Assembly (NCBI RefSeq): GCF_000013005.1
Contig: NC_007722.1
Coordinates: 1,865,501 to 1,929,500, forward strand
Length of the DNA stretch: 64,000 bases
DNA from: Erythrobacter litoralis HTCC2594
GTDB taxonomy: Bacteria > Pseudomonadota > Alphaproteobacteria > Sphingomonadales > Sphingomonadaceae
Direction of reading: 5' to 3'
In this document: positions 19,201 to 25,249 of the stretch, piece by piece
Layout: the number at the start of each line of letters is the position of its first letter
How positions within the stretch are numbered: position 1 is the stretch's first letter
Program-made: the position numbers and the translations under genes
Notes under the pieces: model-generated
Seen by the model: the letters and a program-made list of their open reading frames with translations, nothing else
What the model was told of the DNA's origin: nothing
The model's database searches: none

Positions 19201-19879
19201 GACTGGCCTGTAAACGGTCGGTGTAGTCGCGCAGCACCGGCGAGAGATAGCCGTCCACCACCGTCGTATCGCCGCGGGGCACCAGCTTGATAAGTGGCGC
19301 GACTTCGTGGCTGACGCTGATCTGCTTGAAGCCCAGGTCTCGCGCGATCCCCGCCAGGCGATGCTCGTGCGCCTGGTATTTCCAGCCGTGCAGGAAAACG
19401 ATGGCGAGCGCATCGAAACCGTCTGCGCGCAGCTCCTCCAATGCGCGCGTGGCGCTATCCTCGTCCAGCGGCGCGAGCACTTCGCCATCGACGCTTACTC
19501 GCTCGTCGATCTCCACCACGCGCTCGGGCAGCTGGTCGGGCAACACGATATGGCGGGCGAAAATCTCCGGCCGTGCCTGCGTCCCGATCCGCAGCGCGTC
19601 GCCAAAGCCTTTGGTGATCGCCAGCGCCAGCCGCGCGCCCTTGCGTTCGAGCAGCGCGTTGGTGGCGACGGTCGTGCCGATCCGCACCTCCTCGACAGCG
19701 CCTTCGCCGTGCTGCGCCATCAGCCGCCGCACCGCCTCACTCGCCGCGTCTTCGTAGTGCTCGGGATTTTCCGACAGCAGCTTGTCGGTCACCAGGTTGC
19801 CGTCGGGCGTCAGCGCCACGACATCGGTGAAGGTCCCCCCGCGATCGATCGCAAACTGCCAGCCGGTTCCCTTGCCCAT
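16250..19879 (-). CDS. 5-oxoprolinase (hydantoinase A/B fusion)
   Basis: A 1209-aa enzyme that would open 5-oxoproline to glutamate with ATP. The N-terminal half is hydantoinase [14 protein letters not shown] (about 9-21, phosphate binding), [24 protein letters not shown] and [10 protein letters not shown]. The C-terminal half (about 690-1190) is hydantoinase [41 protein letters not shown] and [15 protein letters not shown]. The length fits the single-chain eukaryote-like form. The last dozen or so residues come from an intergenic repeat. The start at 19879 gives [14 protein letters not shown]. It precedes the DUF969-DUF979-DUF2891 genes on the same strand. Confidence 0.92.
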   Translation of the reverse strand: MGKGTGWQFAIDRGGTFTDVVALTPDGNLVTDKLLSENPEHYEDAASEAVRRLMAQHGEGAVEEVRIGTTVATNALLERKGARLALAITKGFGDALRIGTQARPEIFARHIVLPDQLPERVVEIDERVSVDGEVLAPLDEDSATRALEELRADGFDALAIVFLHGWKYQAHEHRLAGIARDLGFKQISVSHEVAPLIKLVPRGDTTVVDGYLSPVLRDYTDRLQASLPETGALRFMQSNGGLAEIGAFRGKDAILSGPAGGVVGMAAVGEALGHRKLIGFDMGGTSTDVAHFAGEYELTGDSVVAGVRVAAPMMQIHTVAAGGGSICSFDGARFRVGPESAGANPGPACYRRGGPLTVTDCNLVLGRIDPAFFPHVFGPHADQPLDPDAARQRLEEIAAALPELKPLEEIARGFLAIAVDNMANAIRKISVARGHDVTRYALACFGGAGGQHACDIADQLGIETVLIHPLAGMLSAYGIGLAPVKTIRETSVVRPLGQGYESELDLLREQARQDLLDQGLIEDTIRFAERARLRFEGSDSLLTLDCGAPEAMDAQFRELHRQQYGYSDADAAIIVDALSVEASGPGGTFGDAIVDPPAVHADIKSNVDVVERAAMKAGEMVTGPALVIDPGSTTAVVDGWQAELSEEGSLVLTRATPMVRDRADGTDVDPVRLEIFNNLFMTIAEEMGVVLQSTATSVNIKERLDFSCALFAPDGALIANAPHIPVHLGSMADSIRRILEARGPGEDGQARDGRGIRRGDSYVLNDPYRGGTHLPDITVIVPVFYSESSTAPDAFVAARGHHADIGGIAPGSMPPESASIDQEGVLLDNHLLIDEGTFLEADIRAALGSGDWPARNPDRNISDLRAQVAACTRGAELLAQAARDNGAEVVQAYMHHVLANAEESVRRLLDRLEDGHFTCEMDNGAQVTVDIRIDRATRSAVFDFTGTSAQQPNNFNAPRSITRAASLYVLRTLIDDQIPMNDGCLRPVELVVPAGSMLNPAPPAAVVAGNVETSQVITDALFAATGKLAPSQGTMNNFTFGNQRHQYYETIAGGSGAGPDHDGTSAVQTHMTNSRLTDPEILETRLPVRLDRFAIRRGSGGEGAHRGGDGVERRITFLEPMRANILANRRTIAPSGLMGGGDAQPGRNWVERTDGSREELSATASADMQPGDAFVILTPGGGGFGLPPQNGEGDQSRTHSGNGGGASNA
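16263..16327. repeat. 65-bp interspersed repeat, copy B
   Basis: The second copy of the element at 15441-15505, in the same orientation. It contains the palindrome CCTCCCC-GTTTT-GGGGAGG (16303-16321). It overlaps the 3' end of the 5-oxoprolinase gene, encoding [15 protein letters not shown] on the minus strand. A related palindrome, CCTCCCC-GACAC-GGGGAGG, lies at about 16165-16183 between the two genes. Confidence 0.8.
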
Positions 19880-19923
19880 GCATGGTGCCTAGGCATTTGC
19901 GCCGCGCGAATAAAGCCCGCTTC

Positions 19924-20580
19924 TTACACCACCATCCCGATCGACGACCTGCGCGGCATGTTGAGCTTTTCCAGGATCATGTGCACGTGGTTCTTGACCG
20001 TGGCGGGACTTATCCCGAGCTCGATCGCAATCTGCTTGTTCGACAGGCCTTCCTTGACCAGCGAGGCGACTTCGCGTTCGCGCGCCGTCAGGCAATTGTC
20101 CGTTCGCTGGTGCGCCTTGCCGGTCAGCGCGGCCAGGTGCCGGATCAGCCGCGCGGTCATGCGCGGGCTGCACACCGCTTCGCCGCGGGCAGCCATCAGC
20201 ACCGCCTGGTCCAGGTCCTCGATGCTGTCCTCGCGGCTCACGAAGGAGGAAATGCCGGCCTCCGCACAGCGCATCGCATCGGCCTGCCCCCCGACGCCGA
20301 AACCGACGACCGGCAGGCCGGGCTGCGCACAGATCAGGGGCCGGATGATGTCGAGCGTGTCGGGACTTGAGATGTCGAGGACCAAGATGTCCGGCGGGGT
20401 ATCCGCTAGCGCCTCGGTCGCAGCGGGTGACGTCAGCGAGTCCACCACCTCCACGTGGCCCAGGCGATCGAGACCGCGGGCAAGACCCTCCCGGTAGAGC
20501 ATCACATCGCCCACGATCACACACCGCGGGCGACCCTCCGCGCTTCGATCCGAACTCCCGTTCGTTCCCCCGCTCCGCAT
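19924..20580 (-). CDS. NarL/LuxR-type response regulator with atypical receiver
   Basis: A 218-aa protein: an N-terminal receiver-like domain (about 18-135) and a C-terminal LuxR helix-turn-helix (about 163-208; LTAREREVASLVKEGLSNKQIA, SPATVKNHVHMILEKL). The putative phosphoacceptor Asp69 (ILVLDIS) is present, but the acidic pocket is reduced (one Asp, D25) and the conserved Lys is replaced (FVSRED), so phosphorylation is doubtful. It is transcribed away from the contractile-injection operon across a shared upstream region of about 400 bases, which makes it the obvious candidate regulator of that operon. Confidence 0.88.
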   Translation of the reverse strand: MRSGGTNGSSDRSAEGRPRCVIVGDVMLYREGLARGLDRLGHVEVVDSLTSPAATEALADTPPDILVLDISSPDTLDIIRPLICAQPGLPVVGFGVGGQADAMRCAEAGISSFVSREDSIEDLDQAVLMAARGEAVCSPRMTARLIRHLAALTGKAHQRTDNCLTAREREVASLVKEGLSNKQIAIELGISPATVKNHVHMILEKLNMPRRSSIGMVV

Positions 20581-20669
20581 TGTCAGCTTTCCTCGTCCAC
20601 CAAGCTGGAAAAGACCTGCCGCGGACGACGGACGTAGAACGCCGCGCCCTTGCCAAGTCTATTCGGAAA

Positions 20670-20699
20670 CCGGCAAAAAGAAGATCTCTTACTTGCCGG
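20670..20699. promoter_or_regulatory. Inverted repeat in divergent promoter region
   Basis: Arms CCGGCAA and TTGCCGG (7 bp) are separated by 16 bases, with a small AGATCT palindrome in the spacer. It lies about 90 bases upstream of the LuxR-type gene in a locally AT-richer stretch. It could be an operator; no promoter hexamers could be fixed with confidence. Confidence 0.35.
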
Positions 20700-20740
20700 A
20701 ATGTTAGTTTTATTAGTTACCCGATCCGAGCCTGTTGCAT

Positions 20741-20759
20741 GATTGATTTCGAATCAATC
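20741..20759. promoter_or_regulatory. Candidate operator: GATTGATT-TCG-AATCAATC
   Basis: A perfect 8-bp inverted repeat with a 3-base spacer lies in the middle of the 410-base region between the divergent LuxR-type gene and the injection-system operon. Its size and symmetry fit a dimeric helix-turn-helix regulator. No matching site was found elsewhere by eye. Confidence 0.45.
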
Positions 20760-20905
20760 GGACCCATTCGATCTAGTCCGTATTGCCTAGACCTTGTGCA
20801 AAAGCGCGCCGATTCAAGCGGTTCTTTATCTATCGGGGCGACCCTCGTTTCATTCATATCACAAGTATTCGATTCTTCGATGCTGAAAATGGTCTGGACC
20901 ATCGA

Positions 20906-20935
20906 ATGAACCCTTTTTTGCGGTGAAGGGTTCAT
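20906..20935. promoter_or_regulatory. Inverted repeat just upstream of the injection-system operon
   Basis: ATGAACCCTT and AAGGGTTCAT form a perfect 10-bp inverted repeat around a 10-base loop that starts TTTT. It ends about 55 bases before the likely first start codon. It may be an operator or a leader hairpin that limits read-through. The rest of the 20,581-20,991 gap shows no coding frame. Confidence 0.45.
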
Positions 20936-20991
20936 GCGCGCCGGTCATTACCGGGCGATGGTGCGCGCATGCACATCCGGCAGGCACAGCA

Positions 20992-21324
20992 TTGAAACCG
21001 GTCAGGGTCGTTCTCGGCGCGGTGCCGCAATTGATCGAGGCGATCATGCGCGACGTGTTGAGCGGCTCTGCGGCTATCGAGATCGTCGAGGTCGGCGACA
21101 AACCGCCCCACACCGATTACGATGTCCTGGTTCTCAACTCGCTCGAAGGCGATGTCGGCAAGTCCGGATACGCCCGCCCGAGGCCCAATGCGGGCATCGT
21201 CATGGTCGCCAGCGAAGGTCGCACGGCTTCCGTCTTCAAACGGCTGAGCGAAGACCTCCACCTCGATGAATCGGCGTCCCTTGCGCTCGAAAACGCCATC
21301 CTGCTGGCGGCGGATCGACGCTGA
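20992..21324 (+). CDS. Pseudo-receiver protein, first gene of the injection-system operon
   Basis: A small protein (110 aa from the TTG at 20992; a GTG at 20923 would add 23 residues of poor quality). The N-terminal KPVRVVLGAVPQLIEAIMRDVL and the DVLVLNS strand look like a NarL-type receiver domain, but the expected phosphoacceptor Asp is Asn49 and the acidic pocket is missing. There is no DNA-binding domain. It overlaps the next gene by one base (TGATG), placing it inside the operon. It could bind the divergent LuxR-type regulator, whose receiver is also unusual. The family call is tentative. Confidence 0.6.
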   Translation: MKPVRVVLGAVPQLIEAIMRDVLSGSAAIEIVEVGDKPPHTDYDVLVLNSLEGDVGKSGYARPRPNAGIVMVASEGRTASVFKRLSEDLHLDESASLALENAILLAADRR

Positions 21325-21935
21325 TGGCGCAGTACCAAGCCATTGCCGCCACGAGCGCCGCCCTCAAGGCCCTCATCGAAGAGCGCTATCCGCGCGCCGA
21401 GTTCGGTGGGACGCTGAACGTCGACAGCCGCCATGTTGCCGATCTTGAGGAGGATCAGACCGACGACGGCTTCGCCATCGTCCTGTGGCGCGTCACCATC
21501 AACAAGGAATTGCGCGCCCGCGCACCGCGAACCGACGTATTCGGCAACCGTTTCAAGCCTTCGCTCCCGCTCGACCTGCATTTCCTCGTCATCCCTTTTG
21601 CCAGGTCGGTAGAGCGCCAGCATCGGATGCTCGGATGGGTCATGCGCATGTTTGCCGATGTCGGGCATATTTCGGCCGCCCAGCTGAATGCCTATCTCGC
21701 GGAAGACGACATTTTCCCGGCGACCGAGGATGTCGAACTGGTCGCCGATCCGCTGCCACTCGCCGATCACCTGACGGTTTGGGAACGGCTCAAGAACTTC
21801 CCCGCCTATGCCAGCTACCAGCTGCGCATGGTGCTGATCGACAGCACCGTCTCGATGACCGAGAACCCGCCGGTCGTCGAGCGCGAGTTCGAATACGGCG
21901 CAATCACTCCGCCGGCGGGAGGAAGCGCGTCATGA
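21324..21935 (+). CDS. DUF4255 protein, eCIS tail-terminator type (Pvc16-like)
   Basis: A 203-aa protein with the DUF4255/Pvc16 N-terminal features: an initial helix MAQYQAIAATSAALKALIEERYP, a central DLHFLVIPFA strand, the LGWVMRMFADVGHIS region and LKNFPAYASYQLRMVLID. In Afp/PVC particles the Pvc16 protein caps the distal end of the sheath-tube and sets the end point of assembly. Here it is at the start of the operon rather than the end. It overlaps its neighbours by one base upstream and four bases downstream. Confidence 0.88.
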   Translation: MAQYQAIAATSAALKALIEERYPRAEFGGTLNVDSRHVADLEEDQTDDGFAIVLWRVTINKELRARAPRTDVFGNRFKPSLPLDLHFLVIPFARSVERQHRMLGWVMRMFADVGHISAAQLNAYLAEDDIFPATEDVELVADPLPLADHLTVWERLKNFPAYASYQLRMVLIDSTVSMTENPPVVEREFEYGAITPPAGGSAS

Positions 21936-22894
21936 TTGCGCTGCTCAATCCCGACAAGTTCCGCATGCGCGTGCCCGGCGCGCTCCGCTTTGTCGATGCC
22001 AGCAACCTGGCCGATATCGACAGCGGGCTCGAAGTAGCGATGGTCGTACCTGACCAGCCGCATATCGGCGAGGCGCTCTCGCCTGCCGGGGGTGGTCGCT
22101 GGATTCCGCGGCGCCTCACCGGCGTTGCCGCGATTCTGCCGCCGCTTGCGCTGCGTACGATTGCCGACCGCGAACCGGTCGATCCAACGACGATCGGGCA
22201 GTTCCCCGATGAGTGGACCGGCAGCGAGCGCGACTACGAGGTTCGCGTATCGGACCCGCGCGGGCGTTTCCTGCCTGCGCGCTTCACCTACTCGATGCCC
22301 GATCCGGCGCAGACCCACTGGGATGTCTGGGGCAATCCACCGCAGCCACGCATCCGCTCGCTACTGAAAGAAGGGCAAAGCGATGCGGACTACATTCCGC
22401 TCTTCAACCGCACGGGCCGGACCTACGACGTGCCGGTCGCAAGGGTGGCCGCGAACCTCGCCATTCGCCTGCCCGACGGCCGCGACCGCCCGGCCGGCTG
22501 GGCGCTGCTCCGCATCCGCTCGGGCAACACCACGGTCGGCCTCGGCCTCGCCGACGAGAACGGCAATGTCGAAGTTGCCTTCCCTTATCCCGAACTGCCG
22601 ACGCTGACGCCGGCCGAGGCAGCCAATGGGCGCGAGAGCGTTACGTGGACGATCCGGATCTCAGTCCACTTCGATGACCTGTCCGGCACGACTGCGCCTG
22701 ACGGATCGCTGCTGCCGCCCGATTTCACGACCATTCTCGGCCAATTGCACGGCACGGCTACCCGCGCCTTGCGGCGACTGGGACAGCCGCAGGCCCTGCC
22801 CAACCCCGAATTGACCCTCGGCGAGCGCCTGATCCTGCGCACCGAGGACACCGACAACACCCCGTTATCCAGCCTCTATCTCGAGGCGAGCTGA
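21932..22894 (+). CDS. Uncharacterised eCIS protein between terminator and sheath
   Basis: A 320-aa soluble protein beginning MIALLNPDKFRMRVPGALRF with its ATG overlapping the DUF4255 stop. No signal peptide or membrane segment is seen. The middle (about 185-230) includes RPAGWALLRI...LGLADENGNVEVAFPYPEL, which resembles a carboxypeptidase-regulatory-like or other beta-sandwich domain. The C-terminus is helical. I do not recognise a family. Its position suggests a cap or terminator accessory factor for the sheath that follows 17 bases downstream. Confidence 0.65.
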   Translation: MIALLNPDKFRMRVPGALRFVDASNLADIDSGLEVAMVVPDQPHIGEALSPAGGGRWIPRRLTGVAAILPPLALRTIADREPVDPTTIGQFPDEWTGSERDYEVRVSDPRGRFLPARFTYSMPDPAQTHWDVWGNPPQPRIRSLLKEGQSDADYIPLFNRTGRTYDVPVARVAANLAIRLPDGRDRPAGWALLRIRSGNTTVGLGLADENGNVEVAFPYPELPTLTPAEAANGRESVTWTIRISVHFDDLSGTTAPDGSLLPPDFTTILGQLHGTATRALRRLGQPQALPNPELTLGERLILRTEDTDNTPLSSLYLEAS

Positions 22895-22911
22895 GCGAAG
22901 GAGGCACAATC

Positions 22912-24780
22912 ATGCCTGAATATCTGGCCCCGGGCGTTTTCGTGGAAGAGGTATCCTACCGCGCCAAATCGATCGAAGGTGTGAGTACGACAACCACCGG
23001 TTTCGTCGGTCCGACGCGATATGGCCCCCTCGATCTGGAGCCCGAAATCATCACCTCGCTGGTGGAATTCGAGCGTCTTTACGGCGGCAGCGCGCAGCTC
23101 GATTTCCAAGGGACAGCGCAGGATAATTACATGTGGAACGCGGCCCGCGCGTTTTTCCAGGAAGGCGGCAAGCGGCTGTATGTCGCACGCGCATTCCGTC
23201 CCGTCTCCGATGCGAACGATGGACGTGCCAGCCGAGCTACAGCGCTGCACGGTCTGAATTATTCGGCACGCTTCCCGGGCAATGCCGGCAATGGGCGGCT
23301 CTCGCTCCAGTTCAATCTCGGCCCGAACCGTTTCGTTCTGACGGATGGCGAGCCCGAGGTGAAAGGCATTTCGCACGGAGATATCGTTTATGTCTCGGGC
23401 GACAATGTGGACGATGCCTTCTATCTGGCAACATGGGACCCGGTTGCCGAAGACTTCACCTTCGATGGGGTCGACAGCGGCAGCAATCCACTGTCGGTCG
23501 ATCTTTCCGATGACAGTGCATTCACAGCAGAGGCGAGCATTCAACGCCTGACAGTTTCGATCCTCTTCGAATCTGTCTCCACCGACATACCCTCCTTCGC
23601 GATGGTGGATTTGCCTCTCGATCCACAGCATCGTGCCAATGGGCGGCCCGACAGCCTGCTTTCGCAGTTGGGAGACGATCTGCCGAATGCCGGTGATGCG
23701 CGCCGGATACCAATCGCGATAACCCCTGTGGCCGCCAGTCACACCGGACTCGAAATTGCGAACGACTTCATAAGCGATGCCCCAGCCGATCCGACCGTAA
23801 CTACCGTGATCTACCTGGAGCACCTCATCGATGAGGAAAGCGATCCTTCACAGCTTACCGTGACCATCGAGCTTGAAGGCGGCGGCGACGGCCTGCAGCC
23901 GGAATCGCGGCACTATGAGGGTGAGGTCGACACGACAACAAATGCGGCCTCGGGGCTCAAAGCCTTCGAGAATCTCGAAGACATTTCGATCGTCGCCGCT
24001 CCCGGTTCAAGCGTTTCCGAAGCGCTCGGCCAGCCGGTCGCAAATGCCCTGATTAGTCATGCCAGACGCATGAAATATCGCATCGCTGTTATCGACAGCG
24101 TGCAAAACCAGTCGATTTCCGCAGTCCGGAACTACCGGGCGAAATTCGACAGCAAATACGCGGCTTTCTACTACCCGTGGGTGCGGATCATCGATCCTGT
24201 CACCGGGCAGGAGAATCACTATCCGCCTTCGGGCTTCGTGGCCGGCATCTACGCCCGCAACGATGTCGAGCGTGCGGTTTACAAGGCGCCGGCCAATGAA
24301 GTCGTCAATCTCGCACTTGGGTTCGAGAAGACGATCAATACCGGGCAGCAGGAGGTGCTGAATCCCGAGGCGATCAATTGCTTCCGCTTCTTCGAGGGCC
24401 GCGGCAACCGCCTATGGGGCGCGCGCACCATGACCAGCGATCCCGAGTGGAAATACGTCAACCTCAGGCGCTATTTCGCCTATCTCGAACGCTCGATCGA
24501 CAAGGGCACGCAATGGGCCGTTTTCGAGCCGAATGGCGAGCGGCTGTGGGCCAATGTCCGCCGCACGATCGAGGATTTCCTGCTCAACGAGTTCCAGAAC
24601 GGTGCGCTGCTCGGCGAGCGACCCGAGCACGCCTATTTCGTCAAATGCGACCGCTCCACGATGACGCAGAACGACATCGATAACGGCAGGCTCGTCTGCC
24701 AGGTCGGCGTCGCTGCTCTCAAACCCGCAGAATTCGTCATCTTCCGCATCGGCCAGTGGACGGCCGACAGCAAAGCCTGA
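22912..24780 (+). CDS. Contractile sheath protein 1
   Basis: A 622-aa phage-tail-sheath family protein. It starts MPEYLAPGVFVEEVSYRAKSI, the standard sheath N-terminus that wraps neighbouring subunits. The conserved C-terminal domain (about 470-620) has WKYVNLRRYFAYLERSIDKGTQW, VFEPNGERLWANVRRTIEDFL, ERPEHAYFVKCD and VCQVGVAALKPAEFVIFRI. The family is usually about 350-500 aa; the extra length is an insertion around residues 110-370 of acidic beta-rich sequence with lower local GC, probably a domain exposed on the outside. AAGGAGG precedes the ATG. Sheath contraction drives the tube out. Confidence 0.95.
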   Translation: MPEYLAPGVFVEEVSYRAKSIEGVSTTTTGFVGPTRYGPLDLEPEIITSLVEFERLYGGSAQLDFQGTAQDNYMWNAARAFFQEGGKRLYVARAFRPVSDANDGRASRATALHGLNYSARFPGNAGNGRLSLQFNLGPNRFVLTDGEPEVKGISHGDIVYVSGDNVDDAFYLATWDPVAEDFTFDGVDSGSNPLSVDLSDDSAFTAEASIQRLTVSILFESVSTDIPSFAMVDLPLDPQHRANGRPDSLLSQLGDDLPNAGDARRIPIAITPVAASHTGLEIANDFISDAPADPTVTTVIYLEHLIDEESDPSQLTVTIELEGGGDGLQPESRHYEGEVDTTTNAASGLKAFENLEDISIVAAPGSSVSEALGQPVANALISHARRMKYRIAVIDSVQNQSISAVRNYRAKFDSKYAAFYYPWVRIIDPVTGQENHYPPSGFVAGIYARNDVERAVYKAPANEVVNLALGFEKTINTGQQEVLNPEAINCFRFFEGRGNRLWGARTMTSDPEWKYVNLRRYFAYLERSIDKGTQWAVFEPNGERLWANVRRTIEDFLLNEFQNGALLGERPEHAYFVKCDRSTMTQNDIDNGRLVCQVGVAALKPAEFVIFRIGQWTADSKA

Positions 24781-24792
24781 GGAGAGTAGATC

Positions 24793-25245
24793 ATGGCAAC
24801 CCTCAAACAGCGGCCCGTCAACCAGTTCAATTTCCTGGTCGACATGGGCAACGGCAATACCGACGGACCCGATGCGGGCTTTCAGGAAGTCAGCGGCATG
24901 GGAATGGAAGTCGCGCTGGCCGAATATCGCAACGGCAACAGCCTCGAAAACTCGGTGATGAAGGTCAACGGTCTGATCAAGGCGACCGATGCGACCTTCA
25001 AGACCGGGATCATCGGCTCGCTTACACTCTACCAGTGGCTCGACGACATTCGCAACGGCGCGGTCAGCGCCATGCGCACGGTCACTGTCTCACTGATGAG
25101 CGAGGATCATTCCGAGACCATCATGACCTGGAAGCTGATCCGCGCGCGGATCATGAAACACACCAGCGGGCCGCTCAACGCCAAGGGCACCGACGTGGCC
25201 ATGCAGGAGATGGTCCTGGCCTACGAACGACTGGAGATGGAATAA
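24793..25245 (+). CDS. Tube protein 1 (gp19/Hcp-like)
   Basis: A 150-aa protein of the phage-tail-tube (T4 gp19-like) family. It starts MATLKQRPVNQFNFLVDMGN and carries GFQEVSGMGMEVALAEYRNGN, GSLTLYQWLDDIRNG and WKLIRARIMKHTSGPLNAKG, followed by the EMVLAYERLEME C-terminal strand. Hexamers stack to form the inner tube. It follows the sheath by 12 bases with a GAGGAGAG site, matching Afp/PVC order. Being next to sheath 1, it is the likely main tube subunit. Confidence 0.94.
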   Translation: MATLKQRPVNQFNFLVDMGNGNTDGPDAGFQEVSGMGMEVALAEYRNGNSLENSVMKVNGLIKATDATFKTGIIGSLTLYQWLDDIRNGAVSAMRTVTVSLMSEDHSETIMTWKLIRARIMKHTSGPLNAKGTDVAMQEMVLAYERLEME

Positions 25246-25249
25246 GCCG

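Noticed and set aside
21485-21931. Upstream extension of the 320-aa eCIS gene
   Set aside because: It overlaps the DUF4255 gene in another frame and is Arg/Pro-rich; the ATG at 21932 gives a coupled start.
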